A stretch of DNA of 64,000 bases, taken from assembly GCA_002320595.1 (NCBI GenBank), contig DCKB01000008.1:3579-67578 (forward strand), read 5' to 3'. Made by a program: the position numbers and the translations under genes. Each line of letters starts with the position of its first letter. The stretch's first letter is position 1. The stretch comes from Christensenella sp. UBA1685. GTDB taxonomy: Bacteria; Bacillota; Clostridia; Christensenellales; CAG-138. The notes beneath the pieces were generated by a model, which saw nothing but the letters and a program-made list of their open reading frames with translations, searched no databases and was not told the DNA's origin. This document shows, piece by piece, positions 7,423 through 16,157 of this stretch.

Positions 7423-8403
7423 ATGGGGACCCAAAAAACCAAAAAGCGTAAGCGCAGAACTGTATTTTCCCCGCTTTTCGAGCGTAAATGGGGCGTTCTC
7501 GGCACATTCTGCATCGTGCTGCTTTTGTTGTTCCTCGCAATTTACCTTGCCAACCCGGAGCCGATTCTCAACAAAATCCATGCGCTTGCCGGCGTTTCCG
7601 CTCCCCCTGTGCCTGCCCCTGACGCGCTTGAGGTCTATGTGCTTGACGTTGGGCAGGGGGACTGTATCTTGCTGCGCACCCCCGGTGGAAAGGCCATGCT
7701 CGTCGATGCGGGAGAAGCAATATATGCAGCAAGAATCAAACGCTTTTTGTATGGGTTCGGCATCACGCGGCTGGATGCGGTTGTGGCCACCCATCCCCAT
7801 ACCGACCACATCGGCAGCATGGCCGAACTTATCAGCACCTACGAAATCGGCACGTTCTATCTTCCGGATACACCCCATACCACGGAATCCTATCTCAACA
7901 TGTTGGAAGCGTTGGAACAGGCTCATGTGCGGACCAAAACTGTTTACGCCCCGGGAACGCTGGACCTCGGCGACAAAGACGTTTCCATACGCATCCTGTC
8001 CCCGTTTGAAGGGGTTGACTATAATGCGGAGGGGATGAATAACTGGAGCATTGTGCTCCGCGTACAATACGGCGAAACAAGCATCCTCCTCACGGGGGAC
8101 GCGGAAGCCTATGCAGAAGGCGTAATGCGCGCCAACCTCAAGGATCAGGACCTTTGTGCAACGGTGCTCAAGCTTGGGCACCACGGCGGATCCACCTCCT
8201 CAACGGAAGCGTTCCTCACGGCTGTTTCGCCTGAAATTGCCGTCGTATCTGCCGGAGCGGGCAACGATTATGGTCACCCACACCGCGAAACGCTCGCGCT
8301 GCTCGCAAAATACGGTATTCCTCTTTACCGCACAGATGAAAGCGGCACGATAAAACTCATGCTTGACGGATCGGGTGTTTCCGTTGAAACAGAAAGGGAA
8401 TGA
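7423..8403 (+). CDS. Membrane-anchored MBL-fold metallo-hydrolase, ComEC C-domain-like
   Basis: 326 residues: a basic cytoplasmic tail, one membrane anchor (about 24-43), then an extracellular metallo-beta-lactamase fold. Visible are LDVGQGDCILLRTPGG (75-89), the metal motif HPHTDH (124-129), LLTGDAE near 212 and LGHHGGSTSS near 236. These resemble the detached nuclease-like domain of ComEC/Rec2. The ATG at 7423 follows GGAGG (7412-7416) at 6 bases; ATG 7417 is too close. Stand-alone anchored proteins of this type are thought to cut extracellular nucleic acid or related phosphodiesters; the substrate is not known here. The GNAT-like gene starts one base after its stop, so they form an operon. 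Confidence 0.85.
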   Translation: MGTQKTKKRKRRTVFSPLFERKWGVLGTFCIVLLLLFLAIYLANPEPILNKIHALAGVSAPPVPAPDALEVYVLDVGQGDCILLRTPGGKAMLVDAGEAIYAARIKRFLYGFGITRLDAVVATHPHTDHIGSMAELISTYEIGTFYLPDTPHTTESYLNMLEALEQAHVRTKTVYAPGTLDLGDKDVSIRILSPFEGVDYNAEGMNNWSIVLRVQYGETSILLTGDAEAYAEGVMRANLKDQDLCATVLKLGHHGGSTSSTEAFLTAVSPEIAVVSAGAGNDYGHPHRETLALLAKYGIPLYRTDESGTIKLMLDGSGVSVETERE

Positions 8404-8404
8404 C

Positions 8405-9259
8405 ATGCTGCGATGTATGAATGAAAGCGATTTGAAGCAGGCCGCCGCGCTGAGCGCTTCCGCCTGTGCTGCGCGAGACATGCAAAGTTACCCGCTGTGC
8501 GAAGGCGCGGAAGCCTATGAAGCAAAGTACCGCCGTTGGCTTTCGGATCCGCGCGGCGGCCTGCTTTGCTACGAAAGCGGCGGCCGTATTGCGGGCGTGC
8601 TGGGCTATGAGTTTGAGCCGGAACCCATGTATCTCCAAACCACCGCATTTCTCGCTTGGGAGAATCGCGCCGAAACATATGCCGCCTATGTTTCACACCT
8701 GCGGGAACGGTTTTCGGGCTATACTGCCTATGTCGGCCTTACGGCTGAAAACGGGCTTGCCGCCGAAGCCCTTTGCACAGCAGGCTTTGCGCTGGCGGAA
8801 GCAAGCTCCGACCTACGCCTTTCTCCAACCGTCTTCACGCCCTGCGCGCCCGTCTCCGGCATCCAGCGCATAAGCGAGGCAGACTTCGTCGCATACGCTT
8901 CGTTCCATGATGCGCATTTCAGCGGAATCTATTGGAACGCCACGCGCCTGCATGCCGCACCTGACGGCTGGTATATCTTTGCTTATGTGCCGGATGGAAC
9001 GATCCTCGGCAGTATATTTTTGAAAGTACAGGGAACCCTTGCGGAGGTATTCGGCCTTGCGTTTACCGGGCCGGAAGAAGCGGAAAGAGCAGCTGCGCCG
9101 CTGCTCTCCCATACGCTGCGCGTCGTCCTTTCGGAAAACCCTGCAGTTGAATCAATTGTATTTTTCGTAGACGAAGAGGACGGTCAGAGCCTCAGCGCCG
9201 CTGCCGCCTGCGGTTTTATCACATACAGCCGCTACCGGCTGTATGCGTCAGTTCTTTAG
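8405..9259 (+). CDS. GNAT-like N-acetyltransferase, probable two-domain protein
   Basis: 284 residues, starting at ATG 8405 immediately behind the metallo-hydrolase stop and an AAAGGGA site. Two halves each look like a GNAT fold: the first has GRIAGVLGYEFEPEP and ENGLAAEALCTAGF (end about 140), the second has GTILGSIFLKVQGTLAEVFGLAF and GQSLSAAAACGFITYSRYRLY. The repeated N-x-x-A-x-x-A-x-x-GF ending is the usual GNAT C-terminal signature. A clear acetyl-CoA pyrophosphate loop (Q/RxxGxG/A) is not evident, so one or both halves may be non-catalytic. Its 3' end overlaps the convergent GH2 gene by 12 bases. Substrate unknown. Confidence 0.65.
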   Translation: MLRCMNESDLKQAAALSASACAARDMQSYPLCEGAEAYEAKYRRWLSDPRGGLLCYESGGRIAGVLGYEFEPEPMYLQTTAFLAWENRAETYAAYVSHLRERFSGYTAYVGLTAENGLAAEALCTAGFALAEASSDLRLSPTVFTPCAPVSGIQRISEADFVAYASFHDAHFSGIYWNATRLHAAPDGWYIFAYVPDGTILGSIFLKVQGTLAEVFGLAFTGPEEAERAAAPLLSHTLRVVLSENPAVESIVFFVDEEDGQSLSAAAACGFITYSRYRLYASVL

Positions 9260-10972
9260 CCTCTCGTTAATCTCCCGCACCGCATCGGCCGGAAGCTTTT
9301 TTACCGTCCGGTCGTAGGTTAAAAGGCCGTTGAGCTCATCCTCCACATCCGAAAGCTGCGTATAGACCGCGGCTGCAAGCCCTTGCTCTTTGGCGGGGAG
9401 GATTTCATTTTCATACAGGGCGCGCCAGGCGCCAAGCAGCGCCTCCTCTGATTCAAAGCGTTTATACCCAAAGTCCTTTTTGTTAAAACAATGGCCTTCG
9501 ATCCGCCGGTTATAGCCTCCAAATTCGCTCAAAAGCACCGCACGCCCCAGTTTGTCCGGGGCGAATTTGTATGGCTTAAAATATACGTGCAGGCTTTGTA
9601 CGGCTCCGATGCCCTGATCATGCCAGCCGCTTGCATGGTCAATGGTTCGCGTTTCGTCCATCGCCTGAATACGCCGCACCGCCTCCGCAGCATCAAACTG
9701 CCCCCAGCCCTCGTTAAACGGCACCCACATGGCAACCGAAGGGCTGTTGTAAAGCAGCGCAACCATCTCCTCCAGCTCATCGTAATACGCTTGCCTGCCC
9801 CGTGCATCCGCCCGTGCAAAACGGCGGTAATGCTTTTCCCCGTCCGAATGGTGCTTTCCTGTAAGGAGCGGCAGGCTGATCGTGGCAAGGCTGTATTTTC
9901 CTCCTCCGTTTGGCATGTCCTGCCAAACCAGCATCCCAAGGCGGTCGCAATGGTAATACCAACGCAGCGGTTCCACTTTGATGTGCTTGCGCAACATATT
10001 GAATCCCATTTCCTTCATGGCTCTGATGTCGCTTATCATCGCCTCATCCGAAGGCGCGGTATACAATCCATCCGGCCAATAGCCCTGATCCAGCACACCG
10101 GTATGGAAATACGGCTTGCCGTTCAGGAACAGGCGCGGGACGCCCGCTTCATCCTGCTCCACGCCGAATTTGCGCATGCCGAAATAGCTCTTCACGCAGT
10201 CCTCGCCCATGCGCACTTCGCAATCATAAAGGTATGGATGTTCTGGCGACCACGGTTTAAACCCTTCCATGCTGACCGTGACCGGTACGCCCGCCGTCCC
10301 ATGCTGCACCACGTCTCCGATGCGGACAATGCAGGGCAGCGCGCATTCTGCATCCTGCGGGTACGCGCATATTTCCACGGAACTTTCGTCAAAAAGCGGG
10401 GTAATGCGCAAGGCCGCAATATATTGCGCAGGCACGCTTTCGCACCAAACGGTCTGCCAAATGCCGCTTTGCGGCGTATACCATATGCCGCCGCGCTTGC
10501 GCTTCTGTTTCCCGCGGGAATGGAAGGATGCGTCGCTTTCATCGCGCACGCGCACGGCAAGCGTGTTTTCCCCTTCCTTGAGAGAATCGGTCGCATCAAA
10601 TGAAAAGGGAAGGTATCCGCCTGTATGTGTTCCCAGCTCACTCCCATTCAAATAGACCGTGGCGGTTTGATCCACCGCACCGAAGTGCAGCAGCACACGG
10701 CCGATGTTGAATCCCTGCGGCAGTGTGAATATGCGCGTATACCAAAGCGTCTCCTTCGGTTTCAGCATGCGCCCCACGCCGGAAAGCTCGCTTTCCGGCG
10801 AAAACGGCACGAGGATATCCCCCGCTGGCTTTTCCGGCGTTTCCCCTTCCTTTGCAATGGCGTATTGCCACACGCCGTTGAGGTTCAGGTAGCTCTCGCG
10901 CACCATCTGCGGGCGCGGATATTCCGGCAGGATCGCGTTTGGGTCAAGCGTTTCGCTCCATGCGGTTTTCAT
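9248..10972 (-). CDS. Glycoside hydrolase family 2 (beta-galactosidase/glucuronidase-like)
   Basis: 574 residues with the GH2 architecture: N-terminal sugar-binding jelly roll (about 25-180, including LNGVWQYAI and VYLNGSELGTHTGGYLPF), a short immunoglobulin-like domain (about 185-275), then the TIM barrel with GMRKFG, MKEMGFNMLRKHIK and MLVWQDMPNGG. The predicted acid/base is E421 (FNEGW) and the nucleophile E483 (LSEFGG). No signal peptide, so it acts on imported sugar. Its ATG (10970-10972) overlaps the MFS transporter stop in an ATGA, so uptake and hydrolysis are translationally coupled. The linkage cleaved cannot be decided; beta-galactoside or beta-glucuronide are the usual choices. Confidence 0.9.
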   Translation of the reverse strand: MKTAWSETLDPNAILPEYPRPQMVRESYLNLNGVWQYAIAKEGETPEKPAGDILVPFSPESELSGVGRMLKPKETLWYTRIFTLPQGFNIGRVLLHFGAVDQTATVYLNGSELGTHTGGYLPFSFDATDSLKEGENTLAVRVRDESDASFHSRGKQKRKRGGIWYTPQSGIWQTVWCESVPAQYIAALRITPLFDESSVEICAYPQDAECALPCIVRIGDVVQHGTAGVPVTVSMEGFKPWSPEHPYLYDCEVRMGEDCVKSYFGMRKFGVEQDEAGVPRLFLNGKPYFHTGVLDQGYWPDGLYTAPSDEAMISDIRAMKEMGFNMLRKHIKVEPLRWYYHCDRLGMLVWQDMPNGGGKYSLATISLPLLTGKHHSDGEKHYRRFARADARGRQAYYDELEEMVALLYNSPSVAMWVPFNEGWGQFDAAEAVRRIQAMDETRTIDHASGWHDQGIGAVQSLHVYFKPYKFAPDKLGRAVLLSEFGGYNRRIEGHCFNKKDFGYKRFESEEALLGAWRALYENEILPAKEQGLAAAVYTQLSDVEDELNGLLTYDRTVKKLPADAVREINERLKN

Positions 10973-12240
10973 GCTTTGGTTCTCCTTTTTAAAAGGGTTA
11001 CGGGGATCGCGGTCAAAAGCAGCACGGCTGCCGCCGCAAGAAATATCGCAGGCGTTGGAACGTTTTTAACCACGCCCAGTTCCAAATAAGTCACCCCGCT
11101 ATTGCGGATGACCGCAGCTCCGATGAACGGGCCGATCAGCATGGGCAGCAGCACGGCAAAAATCATCCGTACGCCCTGAAATAACCCGGCCTGCCCGGAT
11201 GGCGTATAGTCGCGGATGACGGCGGAAAGCGTGGCCGTCACAAGCATGTAGCCTGCCATCATCACAATGCCGGCGCCAATTACAAAGGCAGCGCTGCGCG
11301 CAAAGTACATCAGCCCCAGCCCTGCAAACATGCCTGCTGCCGCAGGAAGAACGCAGTTGAGCTTGCCGTACCGGTCAATCAAGCTGCCTGAAAGGATGCT
11401 GATCAAGGATGCCGCAAGCAGCACCGCACCAAGCACGAGCGCATATGCATTGAGTTTCAGATAATTCTGCATGTAAATGATGAGGTATGGAAAGAACACC
11501 TGCACCGCCACGGAGAATACGCCGAACGCAAGGAGCGCAAGATAGAGCGCTCCGTTGCTCCGCACGACCGATGGGCGGAATCCGTATAAAATTTCAGCGA
11601 AATAATTGCCTTTGGGGGCGCCGTGCGGCGTTTCTTTTAAAAGGAAGCAGGCAAGTATGCCCGTTAACACAACAAGCGCGCCAAAGATTAAAAAGAATGC
11701 GCGCCATTCGCCCTGCTGCGTCAGCCAATCGAATCCTCCGAAGATCGTAAGCATGGAAAGCAGGGGAAGCGTTGCGAGTACCGATTCTACCTTGCCGCGG
11801 TTTTCAGGGGTAGTGCTGTCCGTAATATAGGCGTTGAACGCGGCGTCATTTGCTGTGGAGCCAAAGAACGTCATCACGCAGTCCATCACAACAACAAGCA
11901 GCGCGGCCACACTTGCAGCTTTCGCTGCGCCTGCCCACGCCGCTACGCTTTCCACACGGATGAACCCAAATGCCGCAGTGGAAATTCCCCAGAGGATATA
12001 ACCCGCGCAGATGAACGGCTTGCGGCGGCCGACCCGGTCGGAAAGCGCCCCCATCAAAAGCGTTGTGATCGTCGCCGCAGCAGCGCTTGCTGCCACCATC
12101 GTGGCAATGGCATTTGGATCGGTCGAAATTGTATTGTACAGGAACACATTGAAATACATGTTTTCGATCGTCCACGCCAGCTGCCCCACGAAGCCGATCA
12201 GGATGAAAGATGCCCACATGCGCCCGGAAAGCCTTTTCAT
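10969..12240 (-). CDS. MFS transporter, probable glycoside importer
   Basis: 423 residues, about 12 membrane segments, with the MFS loop motif GALSDRVGRRKPFI between segments 2 and 3 and a related GSLIDRYGKLN in the second half. It resembles glycoside/sugar:cation symporter-type MFS proteins. The ATG at 12238-12240 follows AGGAGG; upstream in-frame codons to 12396 lack a site. A TATACT (12291-12296, minus strand) may be its -10 box, but the matching -35 is poor. It is the first gene of a two-gene operon with the GH2 enzyme, which suggests import of the glycoside that the enzyme cleaves. Confidence 0.85.
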   Translation of the reverse strand: MKRLSGRMWASFILIGFVGQLAWTIENMYFNVFLYNTISTDPNAIATMVAASAAAATITTLLMGALSDRVGRRKPFICAGYILWGISTAAFGFIRVESVAAWAGAAKAASVAALLVVVMDCVMTFFGSTANDAAFNAYITDSTTPENRGKVESVLATLPLLSMLTIFGGFDWLTQQGEWRAFFLIFGALVVLTGILACFLLKETPHGAPKGNYFAEILYGFRPSVVRSNGALYLALLAFGVFSVAVQVFFPYLIIYMQNYLKLNAYALVLGAVLLAASLISILSGSLIDRYGKLNCVLPAAAGMFAGLGLMYFARSAAFVIGAGIVMMAGYMLVTATLSAVIRDYTPSGQAGLFQGVRMIFAVLLPMLIGPFIGAAVIRNSGVTYLELGVVKNVPTPAIFLAAAAVLLLTAIPVTLLKRRTKA

Positions 12241-12390
12241 ATGGCAAACCGCCTCCTGTTGTAACAAATGCTGCATGTTTTTCCATATATAGTATAACAC
12301 AGGGTGCCGTGGCGGTAAATGCAAAATCCGCCGTTTAGGGTGGGTTGTGTGTTTTGCCTGCCGCAACACATTTAATTTTTGTTTTCCGTT

Positions 12391-12419
12391 TTGCAAAACC
12401 TGCGTCTTTGTTTTACAAT
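12391..12419 (+). promoter_or_regulatory. Promoter of the trmK operon
   Basis: TTGCAA (12391-12396), 17 bases, TACAAT (12414-12419), 28 bases before the trmK ATG. Confidence 0.65.
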
Positions 12420-12446
12420 AGAATCAGAAAAGCAGATGGAGGGTTC

Positions 12447-13169
12447 ATGCAGGTTCATCTGAGACCGCGGCTCGCAGCTGCCGCATCGTTTTTATGCGGC
12501 TTCGGAACGGTTGCGGACATAGGTTCTGACCATGGCCGCCTTGCCGTTGCATTGTTGCAGCAGAGCGGTGTAAAGCGCGTCATCGCTTCGGACATAAGCG
12601 CGGATTCGCTTGCCAAGGCGCGTGCGCTTGCCTTGCGTTGCGGCGTTTCGGAGGAGCGGTTGGCGTTCTCCGTGTCCGACGGGCTTTCACACCTTGCGCC
12701 CGGCGAAGCGGATGCGCTCGTGTTTGCGGGAATGGGCGGCGAACTGATTGCCCGGCTGCTTGAGGAGGGCACGGCTGTTGCGCAGGCAGCGGAATGCATT
12801 GTAATGCAGCCGATGGGCGGCACGCTGGAGCTGCGCCGGTTTCTGTTGGAGCAGGGCTATTCCCTTGCAGATGAGCAGCTTGTGCTGGATGCGGGGCGTT
12901 ATTATCAAATCATCGCGGCGAAACCGGGGCCTGGCCAGCCGGCTGATATTCCGTGCGATGCGCTTTTGGAATTTGGCCCAATTGCTTTTGCAAAGCGCGA
13001 CCCAGCCCTGTATCCGGCGCTTCTGCGCTGCCGGGACAGCAGGCTCCGCCGCATGCGGAAAGCGGAACAGCGGGGCATCGTTCCGCCGCAGCTTGCGCAT
13101 GCGTTGCATGGCGTGCAGGAATTGTTGGACATTTTGGAACATGAGAGGCAAACGAATGAAGTTAACTGA
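12447..13169 (+). CDS. trmK: tRNA (adenine(22)-N1)-methyltransferase TrmK
   Basis: 240 residues. S-adenosylmethionine-dependent methyltransferase that modifies A22 of bacterial tRNAs. Motif I is VADIGSDHGRLAVAL (about 21-35), followed by VIASDISADSLAKA, then ALVFAGMGGELIARLLEEG and the catalytic-region MQPMGGTLELRRFL. These are characteristic of TrmK (YqfN). Start ATG 12447 behind GGAGGG. Its stop overlaps the next gene by 14 bases, and the trmK-NIF3 pairing is a classic Bacillota neighbourhood. Confidence 0.93.
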   Translation: MQVHLRPRLAAAASFLCGFGTVADIGSDHGRLAVALLQQSGVKRVIASDISADSLAKARALALRCGVSEERLAFSVSDGLSHLAPGEADALVFAGMGGELIARLLEEGTAVAQAAECIVMQPMGGTLELRRFLLEQGYSLADEQLVLDAGRYYQIIAAKPGPGQPADIPCDALLEFGPIAFAKRDPALYPALLRCRDSRLRRMRKAEQRGIVPPQLAHALHGVQELLDILEHERQTNEVN

Positions 13170-13929
13170 GTTTATTGCAGCAATGGAGCACATAGCACCG
13201 CCCGGCCTTGCGATGGATTTTGACAATGTCGGCCTTTTGCTTGGCACGGACAGGCGTGAGATCACTCGGGTGCTCGTTGCGCTCGATTGTACGCCCACAA
13301 CCGCACAGGAGGCTGTAGACTGGAACGCAGATCTGTTGCTGACACACCATCCCCTCTTTCTCGACGGGGCAAAACGCATTCTGCCCGGTGATCCTGCGAC
13401 GGCTGGCGCATACATCCTGCTACGCCACGGCATCGCGCAGTATGCCGCCCACACAAACCTTGATGCTGCGCCCGGCGGCGTGAACGATTGTCTGGCCGAT
13501 GCGCTCGGCATTTTCGACGCCGCTCCCCTCCCGCCGGAAAGCCTCGGCCGAATTGGCATGCGCGGCGCAAACATTCCCGAAACGCTCGGCGCTTTCGCCG
13601 CGTTTGTCGCAGAGCGGCTTGGCACAGCCGTACGCGTATGCGGTGATCCGGTTTCCCCCGTTTCGCGCGTTGCGCTGATCGGCGGCGCGGGCGGCAGCGA
13701 TGTGGAAGCTGCCCATGCAGCCGGTGCGGATACATTTGTGACGGGCGAGATTAAGCACCATCAAGCGCTTGCCGCGCGCTTTTTCGGTTTGAATGTGATC
13801 GAGGCCGGGCATTATGAAACAGAACGCGTCGTGTTGCTTCCTTTGATCCACCATTTACAGGCGCTCACGAATGATGTACAATATAGGTTGACGCTTTCGG
13901 AAGCCGCGTGTCTTGGCCGGATTGAGTGA
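13156..13929 (+). CDS. NIF3-family (Nif3-like dinuclear metal centre) protein
   Basis: 257 residues. Metal ligands and signatures of the NIF3/YqfO fold are present: DNVGLLLG near residue 22, LLTHHPLFL near 62, YAAHTNLDAAPGG near 97, FVTGEIKHHQAL and VIEAGHYETER near the end. The common B. subtilis homologue carries an inserted PII-like domain that is absent here, so this is the short form. It overlaps trmK by 14 bases and is probably translated by re-initiation. The family has been proposed to be a GTP cyclohydrolase-like or phosphodiesterase-like enzyme, but its biochemical role is unsettled. Confidence 0.92.
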   Translation: MKLTEFIAAMEHIAPPGLAMDFDNVGLLLGTDRREITRVLVALDCTPTTAQEAVDWNADLLLTHHPLFLDGAKRILPGDPATAGAYILLRHGIAQYAAHTNLDAAPGGVNDCLADALGIFDAAPLPPESLGRIGMRGANIPETLGAFAAFVAERLGTAVRVCGDPVSPVSRVALIGGAGGSDVEAAHAAGADTFVTGEIKHHQALAARFFGLNVIEAGHYETERVVLLPLIHHLQALTNDVQYRLTLSEAACLGRIE

Positions 13930-13975
13930 TTTTTCGGAGGCCGACACGGTCACTATAGATATAGGAGGTACTGCT

Positions 13976-14695
13976 ATGAACAAACTCGATGCGCTTTGGG
14001 AATACCAACAGGCCGAGCTCGCGCTCGAAAAGGTTGAAGCCCGCATCAAAACCACCCCCTCCCGCCAGAAGCTGAACAAGCTGCACGCCTTTTTAAGCGA
14101 GCAGCAGACGCTCATTGCAAGCATCCAGAAGCAAATTGATGCGCGCAGGGCTTCCGTTGATAAGCTCGCCGCACAGGTCGATGAATTCGAGCACCGGTAT
14201 GAGCTTGAGCTTTCCGAATTCACGGTGATGGAGCGCGATGAGGAATGCACCGCAGCAGAAATGACGGAATCACGCCGCTCTCTCGAAGGTCTGCTTTCCC
14301 AAGTGGATTCCGCCCGCCGCGACCTTTACGACACGCTTGCATGGATCGAAAAGGCGACTGCGGATTACAAGGAAACCTATGCAAAAGCCGGTAAGGCCAA
14401 AAAGGAATACGATGCGGTGCGCAAACAATGTGAAGATGAAATTGCCGCCGCACAGCCCGAGTTGGATGCAGCGCAGGCGGTAGCGCAAAAATGCCGCTCC
14501 ACAGTGGATCCTGTACTTCTGAAAAAATATGATGCGGTAAAAACGCATCATGCAGCCCCCATGGCCAAGGTGGAAAATAACCAATGCGGCGGCTGCAACA
14601 TGTCCCTTCCCACCGCTACGGTGAAACGTGTTGCGGCGGGCACAGGGCTCGTTGAATGTGAGAACTGCGGAAGGATCCTTTACACACAGCAATAA
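13976..14695 (+). CDS. Coiled-coil C4 zinc-ribbon protein (zf-RING_7 / CT398-like)
   Basis: 239 residues. Residues about 5-165 are a long charged alpha-helical hairpin with heptad pattern. The C-terminus carries a four-cysteine zinc ribbon: C204-x2-C207 (CGGCNMSLP) and C228-x2-C231 (CENCGRIL). Strong start: AGGAGG at 13963-13968 before ATG 13976. Follows the NIF3 gene by 46 bases and directly precedes rnpB, a common Clostridia arrangement. The family is conserved and proposed to bind nucleic acid or act as an oligomeric scaffold; no enzyme activity is implied. Confidence 0.88.
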   Translation: MNKLDALWEYQQAELALEKVEARIKTTPSRQKLNKLHAFLSEQQTLIASIQKQIDARRASVDKLAAQVDEFEHRYELELSEFTVMERDEECTAAEMTESRRSLEGLLSQVDSARRDLYDTLAWIEKATADYKETYAKAGKAKKEYDAVRKQCEDEIAAAQPELDAAQAVAQKCRSTVDPVLLKKYDAVKTHHAAPMAKVENNQCGGCNMSLPTATVKRVAAGTGLVECENCGRILYTQQ

Positions 14696-14704
14696 TTTGT
14701 TTTT

Positions 14705-15074
14705 AACGAGTAAGCCAAGTGGCTGCGTGCGGGTTTGTCCGCATGAGGAAAGTCCGAGCTCCATAGGGCAGGGTGCCGGATAACGTCCGGCGGAGGCGAC
14801 TCCAGGGAAAGTGCAACAGAAATATACCGCCTGCATTCATGCAGGTAAGGATGGAAAGGCGAGGTAAGAGCTCACCGGCGGCTTGGCGACTTGACCGCCC
14901 TGTAAACCCCACCCGGTGCAAGATTGGAATGAGAGCGCTTGCGGTTTTGCCGCAGAAATGGCTGCCCGTCAGGCTCTCGGTAATCGCGTGAGCGCATCGG
15001 CAACGATGCGCCAAGATAGATGGCCACACGGCGGAGCAATCCGCTGACAGAACTCGGCTTATGGCTTGCTCGTT
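14705..15074 (+). ncRNA. rnpB: RNase P RNA (rnpB), bacterial type A
   Basis: Catalytic RNA of tRNA 5' maturation. The ends pair as helix P1: AACGAGTAAGCCA (14705-14717) with TGGCTTGCTCGTT (15062-15074), one G-U. Conserved cores are present: GAGGAAAGTCCGAGCTCCA near 14745, AGGGAAAGTGCAACAGAAA near 14804, the long P3/P10-12 regions, and the 3' core with ACAGAACTCGGCTTA near 15047. The order of helices fits type A (ancestral) rather than the Bacillus type B. A terminator follows 14 bases downstream. Confidence 0.96.
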
Positions 15075-15087
15075 AATATAAAAGCGC

Positions 15088-15121
15088 GCGCCCCTCTCTT
15101 TATAAAAGGAGGGGCGCTTTT
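15088..15121 (+). terminator. Terminator of rnpB
   Basis: GCGCCCCTC (15088-15096) pairs with GAGGGGCGC (15109-15117), followed by TTTT. Confidence 0.85.
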
Positions 15122-15188
15122 GTATGGCATGAAGCGCGTGTACAAGGCATATGTATAGTACAAACTACGGATACGGGGGATTCATACC

Positions 15189-16157
15189 ATGGAATACAGG
15201 CGGAAAAGAAGGGCGTCCTCGCGCCGGAAAGCTTCCGGCCGCGCCGCTGCGCGCAGGAGCGGCAGCACTTCATCCGATGCAGGGCGGGCGATTGTGTCCC
15301 TGCTGATGGTCGGTGCAATCGTCTATCTTGTTTCGGCTTCTGCAGCCGGCACCTGGATTGCTGAAAACGTAATGGCGCCGATGATCTCCGCTTTTTCAGG
15401 AAAAACCAATGGGGATTCGGATGGTTCGCAAAGCGTAAGCGGCGCCCCAACGCCGGATGGGAGCCTCTCCACGGCGGTTGATCTATCCGCAGGGGCTTCT
15501 TCAGGCGCCACCGTCAGCGCACAGGTTTCTTTGCCGGCGCTTGACTGCTTCATGCTGCAAATGGGTGTCTATACTTCCAAATCCAACGCGGAAGCGCAAG
15601 CGGAAGCTCTGCAGGCGCAGGGGGCTGGCGGCTATATTCTGGAGGACGCATCCACCGGGGAAACACGCTACCGCGTCATGGCCTCCGGGTACGACAGTGC
15701 TGAAAGCGCAAAAAGCGTTAAGACGCGCCTGGTAGGTGAAGGGATCGACTGCACGGTATATGAGCTTTCCACTGCCGCTGCAACGTTCCGGGTAACCGCT
15801 TCGGAGGACCGCATTCCTCAGATCGAATCCGGTTTTGCCGCACTTGAAAAGGCGCAGAGCGCGCTCTCCACTGCGGCAATCGATTTTGATAAGGAAGGCA
15901 TGAGCGTTGAGCAGGGAAAAACACTCTCCCTTGAAATCCTTTCTGCATTGGAATCGGACATGGGTGGTTTGCTTTCCTTTGATGGAACGGATGGCATGCT
16001 TTCCCAGCTTCTGGATGCCTACCGGGACACGAAAGCCTCTCTGCAGGCCCTTTCCGGCGGTTCTTATGAAAGCATTGTGGATTTCTCCGCCCAATTAAAG
16101 CATACGCAGCTTTATGTCACGCATCGTTATGCGCTTCTTACGGATGCGCTTGTTTGA
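15189..16157 (+). CDS. SPOR-domain membrane protein
   Basis: 322 residues: a very basic N-terminal tail (RRKRRASSRRKASGR), one membrane segment (about 33-55), a low-complexity Ser/Gly/Ala linker, and a SPOR-like domain at about 119-193 (CFMLQMGVYTSKSNAEAQAEAL ... YRVMASGYDSAESAKSVKTRL). The last 120 residues are helical with no known domain. SPOR domains bind denuded glycan strands of peptidoglycan, so a cell-wall or division-site role outside the membrane is likely. ATG 15189 is preceded by GGGGGA. The 3' end overlaps the convergent histidine kinase gene by 31 bases. Confidence 0.8.
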   Translation: MEYRRKRRASSRRKASGRAAARRSGSTSSDAGRAIVSLLMVGAIVYLVSASAAGTWIAENVMAPMISAFSGKTNGDSDGSQSVSGAPTPDGSLSTAVDLSAGASSGATVSAQVSLPALDCFMLQMGVYTSKSNAEAQAEALQAQGAGGYILEDASTGETRYRVMASGYDSAESAKSVKTRLVGEGIDCTVYELSTAAATFRVTASEDRIPQIESGFAALEKAQSALSTAAIDFDKEGMSVEQGKTLSLEILSALESDMGGLLSFDGTDGMLSQLLDAYRDTKASLQALSGGSYESIVDFSAQLKHTQLYVTHRYALLTDALV